From Fomitopsis serialis (taxonomy: Eukaryota; Basidiomycota; Agaricomycetes; Polyporales; Fomitopsidaceae), in the NCBI RefSeq assembly GCF_022376445.1, contig NW_025955595.1, positions 1 to 19,300 on the forward strand: a stretch of 19,300 nucleotides of DNA, written 5' to 3'. Below are positions 7,872 through 18,200 of this stretch, piece by piece. Numbering within the stretch: the stretch's first letter is position 1; every line of letters begins with the position of its first letter. A program made the position numbers and the translations under genes. A model generated the notes under the pieces. The model was not told where the DNA came from, searched no databases, and saw only the letters and a program-made list of their open reading frames with translations.

Positions 7872-10157
7872 ATGGCATCCAATGACTCCCAAACACAAGT
7901 AGCTGAGCCTGCGCTTGACGCCCCCAACGCCGCTTCCGCTCCAGCGTACGAGCATGACCGTCAGTCTCATGACAGCGGCCGAGAGGCCACACTGACCTCT
8001 GGCCTGCACGACGCAGAAAAGGCCAACAAGTCATCGCCTGAGAAGCAAGAGCGCGCAAGCGAAGATGACGGGGCCACCATAGTTGACTAGGAGGGTCCGG
8101 ACGACCCAGCCAATCCGAGAAAGTGAGACCTATAACGCTTTGTCAATCATCAGTAGATACCTGAACATAGACGTCCAGTTGGTCGACGAAGAAAAAGTGG
8201 GCTGCCGCGGTCACTGTGTCGGCATTTACCTTCATCTCGCCAATATCGTCGTCTATGGTCGCGCCGGCAGCCGAACAGATCGCTGAACAGTTCCACATAA
8301 CGAGCGGCGCCATAACCAGTCTGACCGTATCGGTATTCGTTCTTGCCTATGGTGAGAACTTTGATTTTCCATCGGTGGCTTGAGAGCTCACGCACCGTCG
8401 TTAGCCGTCGGACCGCTCTTTCTAGGTCCTCTGAGCGAGATGTTTGGACGCGTTCATGTCCTCCGTGGCGGAAACTTGTGGTTTACTGGTCAGTCGATTC
8501 ACACCTCATCGTGCGGTTCAGCCGCCGATTTACCACTTTATATCTGCAGCATGGAACCTAGGCTGTGGCTTCTCGCAGAACACTGGCCAGCTGATCGCGT
8601 TCCGTTTCCTCGCAGGCCTTGGCGGCAGCGCACCCATGGCAGTAAGCACCCTTGTGTTGAGAGCGTAGGCGCACCAACTAACCTTTGCCCTAGACTGGCG
8701 GTGCCGTCCTCAGTGACATGTGGCTACCAGAGCAGCGTGGGCAGGCCATCGCTATCTACTCTCTGGCACCTTTGTTGGGTCCGGTCATTGGTCCAGTGGC
8801 GGGAGGCTGGATCGCAGAGCGGTCTACCTGGCGATGGGTCTTTTGGGCAACGACTATCGTCGCTGCATTGGTTCAGCTCTGCGGACTTATCTTCCTGAAA
8901 GAGAGTGAGTGTCTCCAATAATACGCTATGCCTTAGCTCTGACCTTGTGTCCACTACAGCATATGCTCCGATACTCCTGGAGCAGAAGGCAGCCCGCATA
9001 CGCCAGGGAATGGATCCCGAAAAAGGTGCCGTTCGGGCGGTCCGTAGTGCGCAATCGACCGGTAAACAGCAGTCAGTCCGAACGATGCTCACCACACCTC
9101 GCCACTGACTGCATGTGCAGCATGGGAGCCCTATGGCAGAAGTCGCTCACCCGTCCGTTCATCATGTTCGCGCATGAGCCCATCATCCAGCTGTTCGGCC
9201 TGTACATGGCCTTCATCTACGGTGTCATCTACTGTACGTACCGCGTTTTCACCGACATGGACAGCGAGCCTCATGATGACCTACAGTGGTATTGACGACC
9301 ATTCCGGGTATCTTCTCTTCCGTGTACCACGAGGATGTCGGTATCGGTGGTTTGCACTACATCGCCCTTGGCCTCGGTACGTACCTTGTGTTAACGGCGC
9401 GTTGTCTACCTACCTGACGTTCCCGCGCAGGACTGTTCGTTACCACGCAGATCAATGCCCGAGTGATCGACCGGATATACCGAAGGATGAAGGAGCGTAA
9501 CGGCGGAGTCGGCCTACCTGAGTTTAGATTGAGTATGTCCCACGTCGCAGCTGCGGTTACCTGCAACCTACTGACACGCATGAATGTTAGTAACTGTGTT
9601 CCCGGGCACAGCTTTGATTCCAGTTGGACTGCTCATGGCGGGCTGGGGAACGCACACTCACTGGATCGTCGTGGATATCGTGCGTAGACCACCCTTGTCA
9701 GTCGAATAGCCACCTACTGACCTACCGTCTCACAGGGTCTCGCAATGATCGGCTCCGGGATGATCCTGACGTTCCAGGGAATGCAAACCTACGTTATCGA
9801 TGCCTTCACCTTGCATGCTGCGTCAGGTATGCTCCTCGACACCTACCGTATGTGACCGTCCATGCTGATCAATGTGAACAGCGCTTGCGGCCGTCTCGTT
9901 CCTCCGCTCAATAGCGGGTTTCGGTTTCCCGCTATTCGCGCCTGCGATGTACAATGCGTTAGGCTATGGCGTGGGTGATACCATCCTGGCCGCGGTTGCG
10001 GTTGTCGTGGGACCACCAGCGTACGTACCTTAGCACCATGGCCCGACGATGACGTTAGCTAACAAACCGTGATTGTAGGGTATTCACCTTCTGGAAGTAC
10101 GGCGAGAGAATCCGCGGCATGAGTCGGCACGCTCGACGCGCGCCAGTCAAGAAGTGA
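7872..10157 (+). pseudogene. MFS (DHA1-type) transporter, complete but with an in-frame TAG at codon 73
   Basis: The product would be a 12-helix plasma-membrane drug or small-molecule:proton antiporter of about 541 residues. Thirteen exons join in frame: 7872-8122, 8179-8351, 8405-8488, 8550-8641, 8694-8904, 8960-9071, 9121-9233, 9287-9376, 9431-9532, 9591-9679, 9736-9826, 9882-10020 and 10079-10157. Family marks include GPLSEMFGR (motif A), GPVIGPVAGGWIAE (motif C), the WRWVFW that follows it, and QTYVIDAFTLHAASALAA in the C-terminal half. In the N-terminal tail the family motif D-W-E-G-P-D-D-P-x-N-P reads GAC TAG GAG (stop at 8088-8090), a TGG to TAG change. I found no intron that removes it in frame. 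Everything downstream is intact, so this is a recent null allele, a pseudogene, or a sequence error. The donor at 9072 (GTCAGT) is the least certain junction. The transported substrate cannot be told. Confidence 0.85.
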
Positions 10158-11237
10158 GAACAGCGAGCGAAACAGGACACACGTCCTCGAGGCTGCACAC
10201 AGCCGGAGCTTCAACGCTCACCTTCGCAGTGTCCGGTCATGATACCATACCGGCATTCTACTGCAGTGCCAACTAATGAGGGACGCACCTAGATTCGCAA
10301 TGTCCATACGCGTTCGGTACCCAGATGCTAGGTTAGCATGGGACAGACCACCATACTGCATAGCATCATTCTTCTGCTACCATCTCATGGGACTTTTCTT
10401 GATTAGCATGGATTGACGATCGCACCTACATACGATACCTAGCATGGCATGTCAGTGTACTTACCTTGGCGTCGCTGTTAATCTGCAATGAAATCGATCT
10501 TTACGCCGCATGGACGATTCAAACCAATCAGTGAGCGGGGTAACTGGCGAAGAGCCAGGCATACGTAGTGCATCACAGGTTAGACGAGAGTATGTCGCTC
10601 ACCTCGATATGCTAATGCTTGAAAATGGGGAGTGGCACACTCATGAATTCTGGCGGCTGTGCTCACCTGGCTCGCATGCATATCGTATGTTGTGTCGCTC
10701 GCATGTCCAGCGGAGTATATTAGGGGATAATGGAGGAAGGGGGACACGGCAAGAACGAAGCAGGATGGAGGTTGCGCAATGGGGGGAGGCGGGTGCACCG
10801 ACCGACGGGTACGGCTTATGTGAGACAGGCCGCGCATGCCTTTTACCTCATTCCTTATACAGAGAACAATGGCCAAATCATTGGGCAGGTCGGCTTGCCC
10901 GAGGGCCAAAGCGATACTGGCTGCGAGGGCCAAAGCGTAGTGCTGTAGTGGTCAGTTACAAGAGTCCGATACAACGAGTGTGACCGCATCAGAGCGATGT
11001 AAGTGGAGGTACTGACCGTCGATTAGGAACGTAACAAACGTTTACTGATTGTCACGTTGTCGCGTTATGTCACAGCGTTACCTGACGCGGTGGTGACATG
11101 GCTGGTGAGCACTCCCTGCCCCCAACCTGCTCCCCTCGTCCACTATCCTTGTCGGCATTGTCGTCGCATTGCCGAGTCAAAGCTACTGATAAAGCGCTTA
11201 TTACTTTGAGAAACACGTTGTTCACAGCTCGCTCACC
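10158..11237. other. Intergenic region between MFS and F-box genes
   Basis: About 1.08 kb without a supported gene. One ATG-initiated frame (10510-10983, + strand, 157 codons) is open, but its product is unusually rich in Trp, Arg and Cys and has no recognisable domain, so it is probably chance. A 13-base unit, GAGGGCCAAAGCG, occurs twice 24 bases apart (10901-10913 and 10925-10937). The last stretch before 11238 must hold the F-box promoter; no clear TATA box is seen. Confidence 0.5.
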
Positions 11238-13146
11238 ATGGCCGTTCAGAGCCACATTGTGAGGCGCGTCTCGCTGGACCACCTACCGAACGAGCTTCTT
11301 TTCCAGATCGTGTCCTACTTTGGAGACCAAAAGGCCTTTCCGAAACGATACCGCATTTTATACACGCTCTCACAGCTCAGTCGTCGCTTCCGCACTTTTG
11401 CGCTGTTGGTTCTTGCCGAAGAAATATCCGTTGCTACGTGCGACCAGTTCACGGCCGTCGTTTCTTCTCTCGAAGCAAATGGTCGTGCGGGCTATGTCCG
11501 GTATGTGTCTCATTCGCTCAGACGTCTGCTCATGCTCAAGCGAGAATAGACGCGTGCGCATAGGCCATTCGACGGAGCCGTCACCGTACATCGACACGTT
11601 GCCGGTGCTTTGGTGCATGCGCCGATCTGGTAGCTTGCGCGCGCTGAGGTCCTTCTCCTGCTGGCAAGGCATCCTTACCAATGCACATCTGCTGCTCCTC
11701 GAGGGATCGCTGCACCTCACCGACCTCAGCGTCGTGCTCTATGAAGATGCCATGCCCGTGGACTTCGGGCGCTGGCACCAACTGCGCACGCTGCGCGTCG
11801 AGTTCTGCGCGAAGACTGCGCCCTTCGGCTGCGCAGTCACATTCCCCTCCTACGCCAACCTCACCACGCTCGCCGTCAACGATGCCGTAGGGTCGGAATG
11901 GCTGGACGCCCATCTTCGCCATGCGCACTTCCCAAGCCTTCGCGTTCTGAATCTGCAATATGCGACATCGCCGCCATGGCTCGTCTATCAATTCATACAC
12001 AGGCACCCGACCCTCCTTGAGGTCAACGTCGGCTTCGACCCGAACCTGGATCACTGGCTTGCCTTCGATCGCCTTCTGAAGCTTATCCATGGTACAGGGA
12101 CGTGGGGACCTGAGTCGGGCACCCCAGGGTCCATGCATGACGATCCTATCTTTACCATGCGCGGCATTCCGGCTCTCGACCAGGAGACATACTGTGTGTC
12201 GACTCGGTTCGCCTTCTCCCGTGTCCCGCTATACCCCGAGGCGACGCAGTGGGACAAGCCCGAGGGCTCGCAACGACAGCGCTATGCTGCTACGGGCCTG
12301 GCGCTTTCCATTGTCGATCAATGCTTCTGGGAAGACAATGGCACCGACGTCGTGCGGCTCCACCAGTTCCTGGCGAGGATGCCAGGGGTCTTCCCTGAGT
12401 TAGCGGAGCTGCGCCTGGCGTACGGCACGCCGTATATAGAGGGCAGCTTCCAAGAGGTCATGCAGTCCTGCGCCGCCAGCTTGACGAATTGGACCTCCCT
12501 TCGCAAGTTCACATTTTCGTGGGGGATGTCAGACGACGACGAGGGCGAGGAGCCCTTCCCTGACCTGTTCAGGTGGCGTCCCGACGCTTCCGACTCGGAG
12601 GAGGAAACATCCGACATACTTGATGAGGTCCAGCCTCCGATACACGTCCAGCGGGAATACTTCGACAGTGGCGAATCTGGGTCGCTGGCCATCTGGCCAC
12701 GCACGGGCCAGCCGTACACCGCCCGGCAGCTGGAAACGCTCTTCCACCTGAGCGTAGGCGACGTCGAAGCCATGCAGGAGGCGATCCGCGCCGTATGCGA
12801 CCCCGGCATCGACGACGACACACTCATGGATACGCCGGGTCTTCCGCTGAAAGCATGGGTCGCCAGGCACGAGCCGCTCATGTTGAAGATGATGCGCCAG
12901 CTTGCCGTCAGCTGTCCCACTCTGGAGACGATCGCGTGGCACCCTGTACGCCAGGCGATCTGGTGCTCGCCTGTGCGCTGGCTGTGGAAGGTGCACAGAG
13001 AGAAGGAGTCGCAGGCCCTGCGCATGCTGTCGAACGAGTTCACGTATCAAAACTGCCCTCAAGGTGATCCTCCGGCGCTGCACATCCTCGTGGGACAGGA
13101 GTTAACGGTAGCTGAAGAACATCCGGCGATGGTACATAGGAAGTGA
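11238..13146 (+). CDS. F-box domain protein
   Basis: Exons 11238-11500 and 11550-13146 join in phase 2 through a 49 bp intron and give 619 residues. The N-terminus (residues about 11-50) carries LDHLPNELLFQIVSYF, the start of an F-box, the segment that binds Skp1 in SCF ubiquitin ligases. Scattered Leu-rich strands follow (LRTLRVEFC, LRVLNLQYA, FPELAELRLAYG), as in F-box proteins with degenerate leucine-rich repeats used for substrate binding. A strongly acidic insert (SDDDEGEEPFPD and SDSEEETSD) lies near residues 410-440. Large families of such proteins are typical of Agaricomycetes and most have no known substrate. The ATG follows the leader CTCGCTCACC. The specific target is unknown. Confidence 0.85.
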
Positions 13147-13699
13147 ACTACTGGAGGACTCGGGCATGTTTGACGTTTGTGACCATGGGTTTTCTGATGG
13201 CGACTAATCTGTTTCTACTCACCGAAATCTAACCACCTCGACAGTCAGTTAAATTTGTTGACTACGTGCAGTGCGTATGTATGTCTACGTGCTGTAGCAT
13301 CATACTTCTTTCTTTCTTGACGCGTATCCATATCTTGTAAATATGTACCTCAGATCTTGGAGGCAATCAATCTATTTATGTTCCTACGACTGCTTGATAA
13401 CTTGTAATTCACGTTACGCGCATTGCGGCATGTCTGCGTTTGACAAGCCCCATATATGCCACACCCGCCCAAATGCTCAAGCGTCCATATGTCAGGTTGT
13501 ACGTTCTATTTCGCTCCGAAGTTCGACGCACCTGCGCAGTGACGGTTCCTACAATCTCCATGACTCGCAATATTCTTGTTTAACACATAACTTAGTATAC
13601 ATCGATCAGTGTATCATTACATAGATGACAACTAGGCTACCACGCGACTCTCTACATGATATAATACAGCTTGCTTCGAGGTAATGTCTCTACATCAGC
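13147..13699. other. Intergenic region between convergent genes
   Basis: These 553 bp hold the 3' ends of the F-box gene (+) and the LEA-like gene (-). The sequence is more AT-rich than its neighbours. One plus-strand frame of 93 codons (13343-13624) shows no sign of being coding. No repeat or RNA gene is seen. Confidence 0.5.
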
Positions 13700-14570
13700 T
13701 CAGAGCTCTCCGACCTTCGTCGTCTGGGCTCCACTGGTTGCGGGGTATGGGTTGCCGACGACGTGAGGACCGGACTCGAGGGGTGCTGTGCTAGAGGGTA
13801 CGCCATCTGGCTTGCCAGTCGCAGAACCACTGGTACCAGTGGTGCCGGCGACATACGTCTTCGCCTGCTCGATGTGTGGCTGAGCAGCGGTCTGCGCTGA
13901 GGCAAGGTAGTCCTTGCCCGTCTCGAACGCAGTCTGCGCAGTTGACTGCACGGTGGAGGACAGGTTTCGCGTCGTCGAGCCTTCCTGTGCTTGGCTGTTG
14001 AAGAGCGACTAGACCACCATGTTAGTAACATAGAAATGTACGCAAGATCTACAGAACATACCTGAGCAGTCGCATACGCGCCGTTGGCGAGGTTCTTTGC
14101 CTGCTCAACAGCAGTAGCGGCGGTGGTTCCAGCCATGTTCTTCGCCGCCTGGACGTCGAACTGGCCCTGCTCAGCCGCCTGAGTCGTCGCCTCGCTCAGA
14201 GAGCGTTGAGCCTCGAGCTCGTTCACTGCAGAGATGACCTGAGGCTCGATTTGCTGGAAGGAAGGAAGCTCGAGTCAATACGAGCGATCCTACGTACACA
14301 CGTCGAACTGACGCACTTGGGCCTCAGAGGCAGCTTGCCGTGCGGCGGTCTGAACCTGGCCGGCGTTCTTGCCGACCTCGTCAGAGAGTTCCTTGGTCGA
14401 CATCTCGGCCTGCTGCCACGCAGCGCTGGTCTCCCAGTGGGCATCAGTGCTGCACGCAACCGCAATCAGTATCTGGACACACGACAGCATACACATGTGA
14501 AGAAGCGGGCGCACTTGTTGGGTGCCTGCGCACCGACAGTGGTGGATCCTGCCTTGGTAGAGTCGGACAT
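13700..14570 (-). CDS. Small Ala/Gln-rich LEA-like protein of unknown function
   Basis: Exons 14570-14515, 14449-14317, 14253-14062 and 14008-13700 (introns 65, 63 and 53 bp) give 229 residues. I do not recognise a named family. The protein is hydrophilic and dominated by Ala, Gln, Thr and Glu in amphipathic 11-mer-like stretches (KNAGQVQTAARQAASEAQ, EQAKNLANGAYATAQ, TAFETGKDYLASAQTAAQ). This resembles group-3 LEA or similar surface-coating helical proteins. There is no signal peptide or membrane segment. The C-terminal 50 residues are Gly/Pro/Thr-rich and look disordered. CRE-type sites and a TATA-like box lie just upstream, which suits stress-controlled expression. A desiccation- or stress-protection role is inference from composition only. 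Confidence 0.8.
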
Positions 14571-14663
14571 GGTGATTGAGTGGGGTATTCAGAGGTTGGT
14601 CGTGTGCAGGTCGTGAAGTAAAGAGGACAGAAATAGTGGGGGCTCGTCAGGCGAGTGAGGCAT

Positions 14664-14670
14664 TCTTATA
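14664..14670 (-). promoter_or_regulatory. TATA-like box of the LEA-like gene
   Basis: TATAAGA on the minus strand, 94 bases above the ATG at 14570. Confidence 0.45.
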
Positions 14671-14722
14671 CTGTGCAGTGGTTCCTGGGTGGATACGACG
14701 ACGAGTGCTGTCACACCTGCAC

Positions 14723-14730
14723 CGACGTCA
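14723..14730 (-). promoter_or_regulatory. CRE-like site (one mismatch)
   Basis: CGACGTCA on the plus strand differs from the palindromic ATF/CREB site TGACGTCA at one base. It lies about 55 bp above the TATA-like box of the LEA-like gene. Confidence 0.4.
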
Positions 14731-14770
14731 TCCAGTCGGATGGAGGCGCGTACAGACGCGCCAACTTCAA

Positions 14771-14778
14771 TGACGTCA
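14771..14778. promoter_or_regulatory. Perfect CRE palindrome (ATF/CREB site)
   Basis: TGACGTCA is the full consensus for bZIP factors of the ATF/CREB group, whose fungal members (Atf1, Sko1) act downstream of stress MAP kinases. It lies about 200 bp above the LEA-like start codon, with a second CRE-like site 48 bp closer to the gene. Confidence 0.5.
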
Positions 14779-15207
14779 CGCGTACCCGTCACGCGGAATG
14801 CAGTCTTTTCGGCGTCTGTACCAGCTGTCTATTACGGTAAAGCGACGCGTACGCATCGATAGAGAAAGGAGAACGTCCGTTGTACACACAGTAGCGTGCC
14901 AGGCAACATAGGGGATAACACGCGAGAGGGTATGAAAACACCTGGTATCACAGGGTGCATCGAACGGAGAAACGGGGGAAATGCAGAGATCATCGGCGAT
15001 TGCAGGAAGACACGAATCTTGCAGGGCGGCTCGGAAAGTGCAGGGGCAGTGAGAAACGAAGAGAGAAAAACTGGAGGATGGTCGATGAGGCTGGAAGCAA
15101 AGGAGGAAACGGGAACGGAATAAAGACAGACAAACATCACGCGTCGTGAGAAGGAAACACATAGACAGGAAGGAACTTCACGGACAACGGCCTCTATCTC
15201 TCCGCCA

Positions 15208-18200
15208 CTACTCTTGCTGCTGTTGAACCTGGTTCTGGCGACGCTCATCCTCTTCGAACGGGCCCATGCGCAGGAAACGAGCGAGTACTTCCTCCGAACT
15301 GCGCTTGAACACGTCTACGCCGCGCGCGGGGTCCCACACACGTCCTGCTTTGCGTGGAGGCGGAGGAGCGGTCGCACTCTCGGGCGTCAATGGCATACCT
15401 TGCGTGGACGGCGACGACGTTAGGTTGGTGTCGTTCGAGACTGAGCGAGACATCGGAGGCCCGAACGGAGAGGTCAATTTGGGAAGCTTAGGGGAAGGAG
15501 TACTGGGCGGCGGGGTCGACGATAAAACGGGCCCGACCCTCGGCGAGGCAGGCTTGCTGGGAGGGGTACTGCCAAACGAAGACTTGCGAGAGGTGGTGAA
15601 CTGCTGCTGTTGCGCAGAGGACAGCCTGCGAGGCGACGCGCCCTTCGGCGTGGACGGCACTCTTGCAGGGCTCGCGGTACCAGACATGGGCGGGGTCGAG
15701 ATCTTGGCCGGAGTGGGGACCTTTGGAGGGCTCATGACACGCGGAGGCGAGGGCACCTTGGGCGGGCTCAGTTTGGACGGGGACGGCACCTTGGGCGGAC
15801 TCAACGCTTTGGGTGGAGAGTAGGTGCGTGGTGAACCAAGCATCTGAGGGGACCGTAACCCAGTTGGCGACGCGGAAGACGGGAATGGTACCGTTTGCTT
15901 CAGAGACTGGCTGAGAGCCGGAGTCGCTTGTCCCATTTGGTCGGGATCCATCCTGAATTCATGTACGGGCGCCGGCGGCAACAGGGTAGGCGGAGGCAGG
16001 AGGCGGTTCTTGGCCAAAATCGGACTGGAAGCCATATCACGCTTCGTCTTTTCCGGGGCAATCCTGGTCGAGGGAGGCGGCTGCTTATGATCTCTGGACA
16101 CCGGACCATCGCCATCCGGGGACGACGAGCGAATCTTGACCTGGACAGCCTGGTGCCGAGTCTCAACAGGGATGGTCTGCACACCACGCCCGCGATACTT
16201 CCTCCCTTTTGCGGCCGTCGCTGACGCAGTACTTCCCGACCTCGAGCGGCCCCCGGAATGACTGCCGGTCCCTAGGGCGCTGTCCTTCTTGCTCTCGCCG
16301 TCCCAATCGTCCTCGTCGTCACCTTCGTCCTCGTCATCACCATCCATGCTGCTTGCATCCTGCCGCGCCTGCGCAACCCGCTCGCGCTCCTTCTCCAAGC
16401 GCCTCCACGCGTCGTCATCCGTCCACTGGGCGGAGCGACGGCGGGGCGAACCCGTGCTCTGATACGGCACATGCTGGAAGGGATACTGATGATGCGGCCT
16501 CACAAGCTTCGACGCGTACTTCTGTATACTGGGGACCGTGTCCCACGCATTCGCATACGTGAGATGACCCGGCAGCCCAATCGTCGGCGGCGTCGGCGCT
16601 TGCACATGCAGCGCAGGTCGTATCTGGCCCGGCGACCCGGCGGCAGCGTCAGGCGAACCCTGCTCTGGGGTGAGTGCTTCCTCAGCCTGCGCGCCTGACG
16701 AAGACAACGCCTCGTCCTCGATGTATTTCGTAGCGGGGGGAGCGTCCGAAACTGGGAAAACACGCTTCGGGGTGTGCTGAGGCTTTTGCTCCCAAGGGAA
16801 CACCGCCTGCACCTTGGTCGGATCGGGGACGGGCTGAGCAGGAGGGGACCCAGGGCCTGCAGGCGGTGCTTGTCCAAAGACGTTCGAGTACTGGCCCTGA
16901 AGGAGAAGCTGCTCTGGTACACGGCTCGGAGGAGGCGGCCGGAAGAACGCGTCCGAGTGCGGCGCGGGCACGTAGGGCACCGGTGGTGACGGGAAGGCTT
17001 GATGTGCAGCGTCGTGCTGACGCGAGGGCGACTGGTCCCAGACATTGGGGAAATACGTGTCTGTGGGGAACGCGTTGACTACAGGAGGGTTATTCGGGGG
17101 AGGCTCAATGGCCGGGTTCCAGGACAACTTCGGAGGCGAGGAGGGACGAGGGGGAGAGCGATGCTCGTGGTGTTGATGATGCTGGTGTGCATGCGGGTGA
17201 TGTTGAGGTTGGTGGTATGGAGGCGAATGATGCTGAGGCGAATGGCCAGGAGAATGACGAGGAGAATGGCGGTGGTACACAGAGGGCATCGGGATCGGTT
17301 CATGCTCGGGACTGCTGTTTTGAGGGGAAGGAGGTTGGTGGCGGAACGGCTGCTGATGCTGATGCTGACGGTGGTGGTGGTGTGTTCCCTGATGCTCGGG
17401 CTCAGGCTGCCACTGTTGCCGTTGAGAGTCATGCTGCCGTCCTTGATCTTGGTGCTGTTGTTGAGAACTCTCTGGACCCGACCACTGTTCACCTTGGGTA
17501 GGGTACGACAAGGCTGGCGGCGACGATCTGCCCTGCTGATAAGGTGCAGGCGGAATCTCGTTGGGGCTAGGAGTAGGTGGCGTGTGCATCCTCGGGCCAT
17601 CGCCGCCTCCACTGGGATGCAGTTGTTTGTACTCTTCCTGAGTGGGCGTCAAGTCCCGATCACGGTCGTTTCGATGGCCTTCGCCTGTCCCTGTATGCTC
17701 GTCCCAAGTCTGAGTCTGCGGCCTCGGTTGGGGCTTAGGCCGCATCAAGTCGACACGACCTCCCAACGGCATAGAGCGGTACTCGCCCACTTGAACAGCG
17801 CTTTCGGTGTCAGCGACAGAGCTGCCCATGTTACTCATACCCTCTACGGCAATTCTCCGTAGATCCTCCAGACCTAATGTACCACCAGGATGAGTAGCTG
17901 TCCCGCTGAGAGTGATGGGAGGAAGCTCCGCGCCGAGCTCGTCCCGACCACTTTCGTCCCAGACCGAGGCATATCTCCGGACCTCGAATTCGGCGCGCGC
18001 CGTGGGCGCGTCCGAACGGTAATACCTGTCGTACACGTCGAACCAACGGTCGACGAGCGAGTCAAAGTTGTACACCTGCTTGCGCTTCTCCTCCTGCGGA
18101 ACATTCGCATCGTGCTGCCGGGAGGGTTTGATACCGGGAGCCCGGTACTGCAGGCTTGCCCAAGGTTTACTGGGGCCAATGAAGTGAATCGCCGATATTT

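Larger units (their letters stand above)
14571..15207. promoter_or_regulatory. Promoter region of the LEA-like gene and glycogenin 3' flank
   Basis: These 637 bp run from the LEA-like start to the glycogenin stop, both on the minus strand. The half next to 14570 holds a TATA-like box and two CRE-type sites, listed separately. The half next to 15207 (14900-15180) is purine-rich on the plus strand (GA-rich, many AGAA and GGAAA runs), that is, pyrimidine-rich in the glycogenin 3' flank. No gene is supported. Confidence 0.5.

Noticed and set aside
10510..10983. 157-codon open frame as a gene
   Set aside because: The composition is rich in Trp, Arg and Cys, there is no domain, and part of the frame covers a small direct repeat. 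It was kept only as a note in the intergenic entry.
11581..13083. Long minus-strand frames opposite the F-box gene
   Set aside because: They are antisense frames produced by the GC-rich third positions of the F-box gene, which has the domain and the clean splice.
16999..17862. 287-codon plus-strand frame opposite glycogenin
   Set aside because: It is an antisense shadow of the low-complexity glycogenin tail; its Arg/Leu/Met-rich product has no domain.
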